DNA of 51,281 nt from a virus. A model generated the notes under the pieces. It was not told where the DNA came from. It was given only the letters and a program-made list of their open reading frames with translations, and made no database searches. The position numbers and the translations under genes are program-made. Position 1 is the stretch's first letter. Each line of letters opens with the position of its first letter. Below are positions 4,182 to 13,923 of the stretch, piece by piece. The stretch lies in IMG/VR virus record IMGVR_UViG_3300022074_000069, positions 1 to 51,281 of that record; one strand, given 5' to 3'.

Positions 4182-6665
4182 ATGATGAATTACTTTCAAG
4201 GACAAGACGGATTCGTATGGTTCACAGGCGTTGTTGAGGACAGAAATGACCCAACAAAACTTGGTCGTGTACGAGTACGTTGTGTCGGTTACCACACAGA
4301 AGATAAAACAAAAATACCTACGGAAGATTTACCTTGGGCGTGGGTATTACAAACAGTTCACACACCATCAATGAATGGTATGGGTCATACTCCAGGCTTC
4401 CTTGTTGAAGGAACATGGGTAGTAGGTTTCTTTCGTGACCCAGAAATGTTACAAGAACCAATTATACTTGGTTCATTGCCTGGTGTTCCAGAAAATTTAG
4501 GTGACCCAAACAAAGGTTTCCATGACCCCAATCGCAGAAACAATGACCCAACTAAAGAGGGATATAATACTTCTGTTTATCCAAGAGAAACTGGACAACC
4601 AGATACAAATCGTCTTGCAAGAAACTTTGATTTAGACCAAACAGTTGTCGCATCTAAAAAAGCAAAAATAATAAAAAACATAGAAAAGGCGGATGGTGAA
4701 CAATATAACGAACCCTTAACATCTTACAACGCATTATATCCAAAAAACCATGTTTTTGAATCTGAGTCTGGACACATCATAGAATATGATGACTCACCAA
4801 GACATCAAAGAGTTCATCACTACCATGCGTCTGGAACATTTAATGAGATTGCAGCTAGTGGGGATAAGATTGAAAAAGTTGTGGGTGATAATTATCAACT
4901 AGTAAATGGTAGTAGTTTTACTTTTGTTAACGGACATTTGAATATAACAACAGAGGGAACTCTAAACATCAAGTGTCGTAAACTTAATTTAGAGGTATCA
5001 GAGGATTTTACGGAAGAGGTTGAACAAAATAAATCAACTCTTATAAAAGGTAATAAAACAGTTGATGTAACTGGTGAAGTATTTGAAACATTTAATTCGT
5101 CATACACACAAAGTATTCATGGTGATATAGATTTACGTTATGGTAAAGAAGATGGTAAGTTTTCAGAACATATCAAATCTGATATTACACGAAACTATAG
5201 TGCAAAGGTACAAGAATTCCTAAAAGAAACATATGAACAAAACATTACAGAGTCATCTACTATTCGTGTTGGTACAACTCTTGATATTGACACAGCAGCT
5301 TTTGATGTTGATGCTTCCTCAGTCGCATCCATAACTTCTGCAACCACAACGATTAATGGTTCAACTGCATCTAATATAAGAGGTACAACTGTAAGTGTTA
5401 ATGGTACTACTGTGGATATTGATGCAAGTAATTTTACGTTAGATGCACCAGAATCCTCTACTAATGTTGCACCTACATCACTTGGAGCAGCTGGACATGG
5501 TACAAGTCCAAGTATAGTATCGCCTGGTTCTGCTTCTGTTACTGACCCAACAGAAGTCACAGAAACAGATTTGATTGAAGTTCTAGAACCAATAATTGCT
5601 ATTTCAGAACCTAAGTCTGGAACAGTTGGTGGTGACCAAGATGATGAAGATGCAGAACCACCCAGAGGTAATGGTTCTGGTTCAGTTGGTACTGGAGGAA
5701 GAGTATCACCTCAAAAAACTAGAGCAGAAGGCGCAGTTACAACTGGAGCAAGTCAGCCTGGAAATGGTGGTCAATTACTTGCAGCCCAAAACCCCCCAGG
5801 CAATTGTAAAAGAAAAACTCTTGGTCAAGTATCTGAAAGATGGGAATCAAATGGTGACCCATCTGCAACAAATGATAGTGCAGCTGCAGATGACTTAGGT
5901 GGTTGGTCATATGGACTATATCAAATTGCAACAAAGAATGAAGCGATGAAACCTTTCCTTACATTTTGTTCGGTAAAAGAAAACGGATTTTCTGATATTC
6001 ATGATGAGTTACAAGCAGCTGGTGGTTTTTCTTCAGCCTTGCGAGGTGCTGGTGGTGGTTTTTATAATAAGTGGAAAGAACTTGCAAAAAGAGATAAAGA
6101 AAGATTCAAACAATGTCAACATGATTATATTCAAACTGTATATTACGATAGAGCAGTTGCAAAGTTTTTTGAATTTTCTGGGATTGATATTTGTGATGGA
6201 ACTCATAGTGATGGTATACAAGATGCAATCTGGAGTACAGCAGTTCAGCATGGTGCAAATACAAGCACTATAATTGATGCATTTAAAGCAACTGGAAAAG
6301 ATAAAGACACAGTTACAGATGAAGACCTTATTAATGCGATTTATGACCAAAGAGGTAGAGAAAATAAAGAAGCAGTCTTTGTTAAGAAAAGTAGTAAGAG
6401 TAAATGGTGGGGATTTCAGAACTATATACCGACAGAGGGTGGTAGACAAGGTGGAAAAGTTTTAATTTATAATAGTAAAGGAAAAGTTACTGGAACAACA
6501 CCACAACTTCATCGTTTTAGAAGTAGTTCTGGTAGAATACAAAAAGGTGTGAGAAACAGATATGTAGGTGAAAGAGCATCATGTCTTGCACTCAATAATA
6601 ATACACGTTTTAATGTAGGTTATGTTGAACCAACCGGCGGTAGCGGTGGAGGTCAAGTAGTATAA
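4182..6665 (+). CDS. gp5: Baseplate central spike / tail lysozyme, gp5-like (827 aa)
   Basis: The protein has the gp5/VgrG layout. An N-terminal OB-fold (about residues 8-105; FVWFTGVVEDRNDPTKLGRV and WAWVLQT) is followed by a beta-helix region with repeated short strands (about 200-440) and a Gly/Pro/Ser linker. A C-terminal domain (about 540-790) carries ESNGDPSATN and GGWSYGLYQIA, resembling VgrG3-type or chitosanase-like peptidoglycan hydrolases. E555 is the best catalytic candidate. In T4 the lysozyme lies between OB-fold and helix, so here it is moved to the tip side. The frame is open from ATG 4161, but the late box lies between 4161 and 4182, so I start at 4182 (a second ATG follows at 4185). 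Confidence 0.88.
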   Translation: MMNYFQGQDGFVWFTGVVEDRNDPTKLGRVRVRCVGYHTEDKTKIPTEDLPWAWVLQTVHTPSMNGMGHTPGFLVEGTWVVGFFRDPEMLQEPIILGSLPGVPENLGDPNKGFHDPNRRNNDPTKEGYNTSVYPRETGQPDTNRLARNFDLDQTVVASKKAKIIKNIEKADGEQYNEPLTSYNALYPKNHVFESESGHIIEYDDSPRHQRVHHYHASGTFNEIAASGDKIEKVVGDNYQLVNGSSFTFVNGHLNITTEGTLNIKCRKLNLEVSEDFTEEVEQNKSTLIKGNKTVDVTGEVFETFNSSYTQSIHGDIDLRYGKEDGKFSEHIKSDITRNYSAKVQEFLKETYEQNITESSTIRVGTTLDIDTAAFDVDASSVASITSATTTINGSTASNIRGTTVSVNGTTVDIDASNFTLDAPESSTNVAPTSLGAAGHGTSPSIVSPGSASVTDPTEVTETDLIEVLEPIIAISEPKSGTVGGDQDDEDAEPPRGNGSGSVGTGGRVSPQKTRAEGAVTTGASQPGNGGQLLAAQNPPGNCKRKTLGQVSERWESNGDPSATNDSAAADDLGGWSYGLYQIATKNEAMKPFLTFCSVKENGFSDIHDELQAAGGFSSALRGAGGGFYNKWKELAKRDKERFKQCQHDYIQTVYYDRAVAKFFEFSGIDICDGTHSDGIQDAIWSTAVQHGANTSTIIDAFKATGKDKDTVTDEDLINAIYDQRGRENKEAVFVKKSSKSKWWGFQNYIPTEGGRQGGKVLIYNSKGKVTGTTPQLHRFRSSSGRIQKGVRNRYVGERASCLALNNNTRFNVGYVEPTGGSGGGQVV

Positions 6666-6668
6666 ATA
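6661..6668 (+). promoter_or_regulatory. Late promoter box TATAAATA
   Basis: A perfect T4 late consensus overlaps the stop codon of the gp5-like gene. It lies 17 bases before ATG 6685, with an AGAGAGG ribosome binding site between. Confidence 0.85.
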
Positions 6669-6684
6669 AACAGAGAGGTATAAC

Positions 6685-7125
6685 ATGGCAGTACAACCAG
6701 CATATAGAGATGCAGAAAGAACAAATGACTCTCCTCGTTCTAGTCGTATCTACAAGGATTTAAATCTTAACTTTGGTATTCATCCAGTTACCAAACAAAT
6801 TAATACTTTAACAGATGCAGCTGCAGTAAAAAGAAGTGTGCGTAATTTGGTGCAATATGGAATATATGAAAAACCCTTTCATCCAGAAATAGGTTCTGGT
6901 GTTCGGAATATGTTGTTTGAACCTATGACACCTTTTGTTGCAAATAATTTAGTTAAACAAATAGAAGAAGTTATTACAAACCACGAACCAAGAGCATTAA
7001 TTGCTGGTGTGGAATGTATTCCAAGGTTTGATAACAATCAATATGAGGTTATTGTTGAGTTCTATATTCAGAACGCACCAGCAGAACTTGTTGATTTATC
7101 ATTCACGTTAGAGAGATTACGATAA
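6685..7125 (+). CDS. gp25: Baseplate wedge subunit, gp25-like (146 aa)
   Basis: The sequence matches the gp25/GPW family of baseplate proteins: FGIHPVTKQINTLTDAAAVKRSVRNLV, then the conserved EIGSGVRNMLFEP block around residues 73-85 and a C-terminal beta strand ending LSFTLERLR. Family members start wedge assembly around the hub and pack against gp6 and the sheath. Length is normal for marine T4-like phages. The gene follows gp5 and overlaps gp6 by one base (TAATG), the expected cluster. Confidence 0.93.
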   Translation: MAVQPAYRDAERTNDSPRSSRIYKDLNLNFGIHPVTKQINTLTDAAAVKRSVRNLVQYGIYEKPFHPEIGSGVRNMLFEPMTPFVANNLVKQIEEVITNHEPRALIAGVECIPRFDNNQYEVIVEFYIQNAPAELVDLSFTLERLR

Positions 7126-9083
7126 TGGCAACTACAGATAAAAGATTAGACGTAACAGATTTAGATTTTGATGGAATCAAAGATAATCTAAAAACCTTTA
7201 TGCGAAATCAATCAGACTTTACTGATTATGATTTTGAAGGTTCTGGTATAAGTGCATTGTTAGATGTACTTGCATATAATACACATTACCTTGCAATGAA
7301 TATGAACATGGTTGCAAACGAATCATTTCTAGATACTGCATCTGTTCGTTCCTCTGTAGTTTCTCATGCAAAGACATTAGGTTATATTCCAAATTCTGCA
7401 AGAGCTTCAGTTGCAAATGTCAGAGTGACTCTTAACAATCCTACTTCAATCAATACAGCAATTATTCCATTAGGAACAGTCTTTACAACACAAATAGACG
7501 ATGTTAATTATCAATTTGTTACTGTATCAGAACATACTGCAAATAAAGTAAATGGAGTTATTACTTTTGATAATATTCCAATACATGAAGGAACATATAT
7601 TACAAATCGTTATACTGTAGATAATAGTAATGTTGACCAAAAGTTTATACTAAATGATAATCGTGCAGACACCACGACACTTACAGTAGATGTATTTGAT
7701 ACTACATCATCAACAGACTCTACAACATTTACACTTGCAACAGATACTACACAAACCAACTCAACATCTAATGTTTATTTTTTACAAGAAAGTGTGGATG
7801 GTAAGTTTGAAATCTATTTTGGTGATGGTGTTATAGGTAAAGCATTATCTGATGGTAATGTTGTTAGAATGAGATATGTTATTACAAACAAAGCTAAAGC
7901 AAATGGTGCAAATGCTTTTTCAACTACTGCAACTATATCAACTATAACTGATATTACAACTGCAACAGTTTCAAATGCATCTGGTGGAGCAGAACCAGAA
8001 AGTATTGAGTCAATTAAATTCAATGCACCATTAGACTTTGCTGCTCAAGGTCGTGCAGTTACAATAAACGACTTCAAAACTATTGTACCTAAAGTGTATG
8101 CAAATACAAAATCAGTTCAAGTATATGGTGGTGAAGATAATGACGTTCCAGTATACGGCCGAGTTTACATATCTATAGTACCAACATCTGGAACGATTAC
8201 TGCATCTGCAAAAAATCAAATTGTATCCGATTTAAAAAACACTTATACAATCGCATCTATTACTCCAGTAATTGTTGACCCACAGTATACTAAACTTAGA
8301 TTGAATGTAACATTTACATATAACTCTAAAAACACTACAAAGACAAAAGAAACACTCGTATCGAATGTTAACACCACAATTAGTAATTTTAATACTAATT
8401 CTTTATCTCAATTTGATGGTGCGTTTAGACACTCCCAGTTTACAAAACTTATCGACAATACTGATAATGCAATTACATCCAACATTACAACTGTAAAGTT
8501 AAGTAAAGATTTTACCCCAACATTACTTACTGCAACAAAATATATAATTCCATTTAATAACGCATTACATAATCCACACGCTGGTCACAATAAAGAACTT
8601 GGTGGTATATTAGAGTCAACTGGTTTCTTTATCGTTGGTGACAATAACGAAATGTTTTTAAATGATGATGGTGACGGAAATGCAAGAATGTATTATATTT
8701 CTGATGGTACAACTAAAACATATAAGAATAATACAGCAGGAACAATTGATTACACAACTGGTGAAATAGTTCTTACCTCTTTAAATATTGAGTCTATATC
8801 AAATGTTGATGGTGCAGCCTCAACTCAAATTAGATTAATTGTCACTCCAGAATCAAATGATGTCATTGCAGTTAGAAATCAAGTTTTAGAAATAGACACA
8901 ACCAATTTATCTGTATCTGCAAACGTAGATACACTTGCAACTGGAAGTGCAAGTGCTGGTGTTGGTGTGACAACTGCAAGTGCTTATACTGGTGCAAGTT
9001 CTACATCATCATCCACATCAACCAGTTCAACAAGTTCTAGTTCTTCAAGTTCAAGTTCATCAAGTAGCTCTAGTGGATATTAA
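7125..9083 (+). CDS. gp6: Baseplate wedge subunit, gp6-like, with poly-serine tail (652 aa)
   Basis: The N-terminal part (DFDGIKDNLKTFMRNQ, then GSGISALLDVLAYNTHYLAMNMNMVANE) is the hallmark of gp6/gpJ-type wedge proteins, and the middle contains the conserved RAVTINDFKTIVPKVY block near residue 305. Two gp6 copies per wedge form the inner baseplate ring in T4. The last 45 residues are odd: a Ser/Thr-only run ending SSSGY, encoded by mixed AGT/TCA/TCT codons and therefore not a simple nucleotide slip. The stop is three bases before the next start. Confidence 0.92.
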   Translation: MATTDKRLDVTDLDFDGIKDNLKTFMRNQSDFTDYDFEGSGISALLDVLAYNTHYLAMNMNMVANESFLDTASVRSSVVSHAKTLGYIPNSARASVANVRVTLNNPTSINTAIIPLGTVFTTQIDDVNYQFVTVSEHTANKVNGVITFDNIPIHEGTYITNRYTVDNSNVDQKFILNDNRADTTTLTVDVFDTTSSTDSTTFTLATDTTQTNSTSNVYFLQESVDGKFEIYFGDGVIGKALSDGNVVRMRYVITNKAKANGANAFSTTATISTITDITTATVSNASGGAEPESIESIKFNAPLDFAAQGRAVTINDFKTIVPKVYANTKSVQVYGGEDNDVPVYGRVYISIVPTSGTITASAKNQIVSDLKNTYTIASITPVIVDPQYTKLRLNVTFTYNSKNTTKTKETLVSNVNTTISNFNTNSLSQFDGAFRHSQFTKLIDNTDNAITSNITTVKLSKDFTPTLLTATKYIIPFNNALHNPHAGHNKELGGILESTGFFIVGDNNEMFLNDDGDGNARMYYISDGTTKTYKNNTAGTIDYTTGEIVLTSLNIESISNVDGAASTQIRLIVTPESNDVIAVRNQVLEIDTTNLSVSANVDTLATGSASAGVGVTTASAYTGASSTSSSTSTSSTSSSSSSSSSSSSSSGY

Positions 9084-9085
9084 AA

Positions 9086-11980
9086 ATGTTAGATGGTGGT
9101 AATGTACTAAACAATAAAGTTTCTACACACATACAGACACAACTGCCTGAATTTATTCAAGCAGACCATCCACTATTTTCACAATTTGTAAAAGCGTATT
9201 ATCAATTCATGGAAAGTGCAGAAATCACTTTCAGTGAAACTAATAACTATGTTAGACAAGAAACTCAGTCAGTAAATTTTCTTTTAGATGAAAATGATGA
9301 CCAAATAGTTCTTGAAGACTCAGAGTCTAAGTTTACTGTGGGAGAAATCTTAACTGGACAAACCTCTGGTGCGACTGCAACTATTCTTGTTGATGACGTA
9401 GACAATAATAAAAGATTATTTGTAACATCTCAAAATCAGTTTATATTAGGAGAAAATGTTTCTGGTAATATCTCCAATTCTTCTGGTACTATTCTAACAT
9501 ATAGACCAAACCCAGTTTCATCTATTCAACAACTTCTTAATCATACAAATGTTGACTCAACTATATTTCAATTTCTAGATAATTTTAGAGATGCATTTCT
9601 AGAGGGGGTTGTAGATAATCTTGCAGACGGAGTTGACAAAAGAAAACTTATTAAAAATATTCGTGACCTCTATATTTCTAAAGGAACAAAGAAAGGACAT
9701 GAATTATTTTTTAGATTACTTCTAAATGAAGAGGCTGTTATTGAATATCCAACAGACCAAATGTTGCGTGTGTCCGATGGTAAATGGACTGTTAAAAATA
9801 TAATGAGAGCACAACCAGTTAATGGTAGCACATCTGAATTAATAGGTCAAACAATAACTGGTCAAACATCTAGTGCAACTGCAATCATAGTTTCTTCTGT
9901 TTCATTTAGAGAAGCAAATAAAGATGTTCTAGAAATAGAATTAGACCCATCAACTATAACTGGTACGTTTCAAGAAGGAGAAACTGTAGTTGGAGTTTCT
10001 ACTGTATCTGACCAAACAGTTTCATTTCTAACATATGGTATTTTAACTGGTTTATCTGTTTCTAATAATGGTGCGTACTATACTGCTGACCAGACTGTTA
10101 ATCTTTCTACAACTGGTAGTGAAACAGCGACTGCAAAAGTCCAGACTGTATCAAGGGGTATAGTTGATGAAATTGTTATTGATGATGCTGGACAAAATTA
10201 TAAAGTTGGAGATAACCTAACTTTAGATAATTCAAATACAGATGGAACTGGTGCAGCTGCTCAAGTCTCTGTTGTTGGTGGTGGTGTCGCACCAGAAAGT
10301 GGAAGTATTACAGAATATGGTATGGAAGAAGATGACCATATCACACTTGAACCTACAAGTCAAGCATTTTATTCAGATACTTATGAGGGTGTAAAGATTG
10401 TTATGGAAACAGGTACATTTGCAAATCTTAGTGTTGCATCCGAAGCTGGTGAAATTACAGATGTAAGGATGGTTGCAAAAGGTGCTGGTTATTCAAAACT
10501 TCCAGTGGTAACTGGTATTACAACTGCAAATGGTAGTGGTGCAAAATTACTTGCAGCTTCTAATTCTGGAATAGGTGGTGTTGAGTCTTTTGGAGTTACT
10601 AATCAAGGTATTGATTATACTTCTGTACCAACTATAATACCTTTTAGACACGCAATCATAAAAGATATTACTGGAACTTTTGTTGTTGGTGATACACTTA
10701 CTATACCAGAAGGAATATCTTTAGAGGATAATTCTGGTGATATAGATTTAGAAACTGCAACTGGAACTGGTTTACTTTTGACAGAGGAAACATTGAGTGG
10801 TAGTGTTACTGCGTTTGATTCTTCAAGGCAATTAATTTCTATTAATACAACTGCAAATCTTGAAAAGAATAATACAATTGCAGTTGGTGGTTCTAAATCT
10901 GGAACAATTGCAAATATATCAACAGCATCTGGAACTGCACAAGTAGGTCAGATTGCAATTACAGATGGTAACTTTATTACCTCTGATGGTCAAGTATCAG
11001 AGGTTAATACAAGAATTCAAGATAGTTTTTATTATCAAGACTATTCCTATGTTGTTCGTGTAGGTGAGTCTATTAATACTTGGAGAGACTCAATTAAGTC
11101 TACAGTTCATCCTGCTGGTTGGGCAGTCTTTGGACAAGTTGATGTTGTGGGTCGTGCAAATGCAAGGATAACTCCACAAACTGTAGAGTCATTTACACCA
11201 GAACTTGCATCCGAACTAAAAGGTATATTCACAACTGTATTTGGTCGTAGACTTGGAACACTTGATGATAGTACTGCACTCAAGGCCTCACCACAAGTTG
11301 GTTCAGATAATTTAACAAGTTTTCCAAATACTAATCGTGATTTGACATTAGAAAGAATAAACACTATATTTGTTGGTTCTGCAAGAACAACAGATAAAAG
11401 TCATGGACACACGTTAGACTCTTTACCAAAGTATGCATTTGGTATTGGTGGAACTACGACAGAATCAATACCAAATTATCCAAGTTTGATAAGAACACAG
11501 AGTTTAGATGGTATCAATGACCAATCATTTACTATAGGACAATTTGCAAATTTTCGTATAAATGAAGTTTCAGATAGTAATGGTAACATACCTCTAGAAG
11601 CATTTAAAACTAAAATAAATGTTCCACCGCCTGGGGAGATACAAATCTCTGGAACTGCAAGAGCAAACGCATTTGACAACAACTTTATTACATTTGATAG
11701 TAGTACAGAAACATTTGACGAGTCTGTTCTGACTACAAACTTTAGTAGCACATCATTAAAGTTTGATAGTTCGTCTGTTAAGTTTGATGGTGCTGGTGGT
11801 ATATCAGTTCCAAGGGATACTTCTGGACAGTACAATGTAGATTTAAGTGATACAACAACATCATTTGACAGTAGTATAAATAAGTTTGATGCTTCACATA
11901 ATCCACTGGTATTAGAGAGATTCAGTTCATTGAACTTTAAATTTGATAATACTAATAAAACTTTTGATATAGGTGCGTAA
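9086..11980 (+). CDS. Large baseplate/virion structural protein in gp7 position (964 aa)
   Basis: This lies directly between gp6 and the next late unit, where marine T4-like phages encode a large wedge protein. The N-terminus (LPEFIQADHPLFSQFVKAYYQFM) and the helical block around residues 160-215 (FRDAFLEGVVDNL, KNIRDLYISKGTKKGHELFFRLLL) are typical of that family. The middle is built of repeated beta units of the kind VGEILTGQTSGATATI. The C-terminal 110 residues carry four FD-x5-FD repeats. Assignment as the functional gp7 equivalent rests on position; I cannot show homology to T4 gp7. Confidence 0.8.
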   Translation: MLDGGNVLNNKVSTHIQTQLPEFIQADHPLFSQFVKAYYQFMESAEITFSETNNYVRQETQSVNFLLDENDDQIVLEDSESKFTVGEILTGQTSGATATILVDDVDNNKRLFVTSQNQFILGENVSGNISNSSGTILTYRPNPVSSIQQLLNHTNVDSTIFQFLDNFRDAFLEGVVDNLADGVDKRKLIKNIRDLYISKGTKKGHELFFRLLLNEEAVIEYPTDQMLRVSDGKWTVKNIMRAQPVNGSTSELIGQTITGQTSSATAIIVSSVSFREANKDVLEIELDPSTITGTFQEGETVVGVSTVSDQTVSFLTYGILTGLSVSNNGAYYTADQTVNLSTTGSETATAKVQTVSRGIVDEIVIDDAGQNYKVGDNLTLDNSNTDGTGAAAQVSVVGGGVAPESGSITEYGMEEDDHITLEPTSQAFYSDTYEGVKIVMETGTFANLSVASEAGEITDVRMVAKGAGYSKLPVVTGITTANGSGAKLLAASNSGIGGVESFGVTNQGIDYTSVPTIIPFRHAIIKDITGTFVVGDTLTIPEGISLEDNSGDIDLETATGTGLLLTEETLSGSVTAFDSSRQLISINTTANLEKNNTIAVGGSKSGTIANISTASGTAQVGQIAITDGNFITSDGQVSEVNTRIQDSFYYQDYSYVVRVGESINTWRDSIKSTVHPAGWAVFGQVDVVGRANARITPQTVESFTPELASELKGIFTTVFGRRLGTLDDSTALKASPQVGSDNLTSFPNTNRDLTLERINTIFVGSARTTDKSHGHTLDSLPKYAFGIGGTTTESIPNYPSLIRTQSLDGINDQSFTIGQFANFRINEVSDSNGNIPLEAFKTKINVPPPGEIQISGTARANAFDNNFITFDSSTETFDESVLTTNFSSTSLKFDSSSVKFDGAGGISVPRDTSGQYNVDLSDTTTSFDSSINKFDASHNPLVLERFSSLNFKFDNTNKTFDIGA

Positions 11981-11984
11981 CCTA

Positions 11985-11992
11985 CATAAATA
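11985..11992 (+). promoter_or_regulatory. Late promoter box CATAAATA
   Basis: It lies 30 bases before ATG 12023, with an AATAGGAGAT ribosome binding site between. It opens the first fibre island. Confidence 0.75.
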
Positions 11993-12022
11993 AATGAAAG
12001 AATCTAATAGGAGATAACTAAC

Positions 12023-13051
12023 ATGGCATATCAAGCACTTGGTCTTGGTTCTTCAGCAAATGATGGTACTGGTGATGACCTCAGAACTGGTGGAGACAAG
12101 ATTAACGACAACTTTGTAGAAATATATACCAAACTTGGTAATGGTTCTGCACTATCCAATCTTACTTTTCCAACTGGAACTGATACTATTGTAGGAAGAG
12201 CAACGACTGATACTCTTACTAACAAAACATTAACAACACCAACTATCGCATCTATTACAAATGGTGGAACTGTAACAATTCCTTCTGGTGCAGATACACT
12301 TGTTGCAAGAACATCTACGGATACTCTTACAAATAAAACTTTAACATCAGCAGTTCTAACCACACCAAGGATTGCAGACGCTGGTTTTATTGCAGATGCA
12401 AATGGTAACGAACAAGTAATTTTTCAAACAACTACAAGTGCAGTAAACGAAATTGAAATCACTAACGCAGCTACTGGTGGTTCTGCTGTCGCAGCCACAT
12501 CAACTGCACCTATTATTGGTGCATCTGGTGAAACAAATGTTGACCTCGCATTACTTCCAAAGGGAACTGGTCATGTTACAATTCGTTCAACTGGTGGTTC
12601 AAATAACCAAGGTGCAGTTAAATTAAACTGCGAAAACAATACTCATGGTCAAACTCTAATGGGTCAACCACACTCTGCGAGTGATAGTGGTTTCTTTATG
12701 TTACCTCTAGATGGTGGTTCTGCAAGAGCAACTCCAAACGTATTGTTGAGTGGTGCAAAAACTATTGCAACTGTTCAAGCACTTTCTGGTGCTGGTGCAG
12801 TATCACTGAATACATTACATACACAGTTGACAACAACTGGTGCTCAAGCACAAACACTTGCAAATGGTGTAAACGGACAAGTTAAAATAATCACAATGGT
12901 TGCAGATGGTGGTGATGGTACTCTAACCCCAGCAACTTTTGCAAATGGTTCAACTATTACATTCAATGATGTTGGTGATAGTGTATTGTTAATTTATAAC
13001 ACAACTGGTGGTTGGGCTCTAGTTTCAAATACTGGATGTACTATTGCATAA
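12023..13051 (+). CDS. Tail-fibre-like structural protein (342 aa)
   Basis: The N-terminus (ANDGTGDDLRTGGDKINDNF) is a recurrent attachment module of phage fibre proteins. It is followed by two copies of TDTLTNKTLT with intervening ADTLVART, a common fibre-shaft repeat. The C-terminal half is beta-rich, with LLPKGTGHVTIRS and a final LLIYNTTGGWALVSNTGCTIA. It is likely a short fibre or decoration subunit forming a trimer. The following gene is a second fibre protein separated by 10 bases. The receptor or exact position in the virion cannot be read from sequence. Confidence 0.75.
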   Translation: MAYQALGLGSSANDGTGDDLRTGGDKINDNFVEIYTKLGNGSALSNLTFPTGTDTIVGRATTDTLTNKTLTTPTIASITNGGTVTIPSGADTLVARTSTDTLTNKTLTSAVLTTPRIADAGFIADANGNEQVIFQTTTSAVNEIEITNAATGGSAVAATSTAPIIGASGETNVDLALLPKGTGHVTIRSTGGSNNQGAVKLNCENNTHGQTLMGQPHSASDSGFFMLPLDGGSARATPNVLLSGAKTIATVQALSGAGAVSLNTLHTQLTTTGAQAQTLANGVNGQVKIITMVADGGDGTLTPATFANGSTITFNDVGDSVLLIYNTTGGWALVSNTGCTIA

Positions 13052-13061
13052 GGAGTAATCA

Positions 13062-13913
13062 ATGGCTATTGATACATTAGGAGCAAACGCTCTTGCAAGT
13101 AACTCTGTAACAACTACAAAGATAGCGAATGATGCTGTAACTGGTGCAAAAATTCCTGATGATGCAGTTGTTGCCGCTGATATTGCAGATGGTTCTGTTA
13201 CTACTGCAAAACTTGCTGCTGATGCAGTTACAGATGCAAAACTTGCTGATAATGCTGTTGTAACTGCAAATATTACAAATGCAAATATTACACAACCTAA
13301 AATTGCAAAGTCCATGCAAGGATGGGAACTTATTGAAAACAAAGTTTCTGCGACTGCTGGTGACCTTAATCAGTCAACTGGTAATATTGAGTTCAGAAAT
13401 TGTTTTTCTGTAAATTATCTTTATTACAAATTGGTTATTGGATATTATTCTCCAGCTGCTACCAATAACAATGCAATTAGTTTTCAGTGGATGTATTCTA
13501 CAAATACTCATGCAAATGCATCACACTATCATTGGGTAGTAGATAGATTACGTTCTGACTCAACCAGTTTAGATAGAACTACATCCAGTGGCAATACTCA
13601 TTGCAGATTATGGAGTCAAATATATTCTAATCTTGCAGGCGGTATACATGGTGAAGTAAATATATGGAATCATCATGCACCAGTGTTGGGAGGAACTAGC
13701 ACAGATAGAGGTTCAAATTACAGACCTTGGATGCAATCAGATTTAGTTGGATACGAACCATCTGATGATTGTTTTACAAGAACCTTGGCTCATGGAAGAT
13801 ATGACTCATCTCAAGCAGATGATTTTTTTACTGGTTTTGTGATTAGCACTGCATCTGGAAATTGTATGGCTGGAACACATATGAGTTTGTTTGGATATAG
13901 AAACCCAGTTTAA
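13062..13913 (+). CDS. Tail-fibre-like protein with repeat shaft and head domain (283 aa)
   Basis: The first 80 residues are repeats of the type DAVTGAKIPDDAVVAADIAD, about ten residues each, a typical trimeric fibre shaft. The C-terminal head begins GWELIENKVSA and contains IEFRNCFSVNYLYYKLVIG, GGIHGEVNIWN and a final MSLFGYRNPV. The same head type recurs in the gene at 31920, where the shaft is replaced by another adaptor, so this is modular. A probable small chaperone gene follows. It is likely a host-recognition fibre. Confidence 0.75.
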   Translation: MAIDTLGANALASNSVTTTKIANDAVTGAKIPDDAVVAADIADGSVTTAKLAADAVTDAKLADNAVVTANITNANITQPKIAKSMQGWELIENKVSATAGDLNQSTGNIEFRNCFSVNYLYYKLVIGYYSPAATNNNAISFQWMYSTNTHANASHYHWVVDRLRSDSTSLDRTTSSGNTHCRLWSQIYSNLAGGIHGEVNIWNHHAPVLGGTSTDRGSNYRPWMQSDLVGYEPSDDCFTRTLAHGRYDSSQADDFFTGFVISTASGNCMAGTHMSLFGYRNPV

Positions 13914-13923
13914 GGAAATAAAA

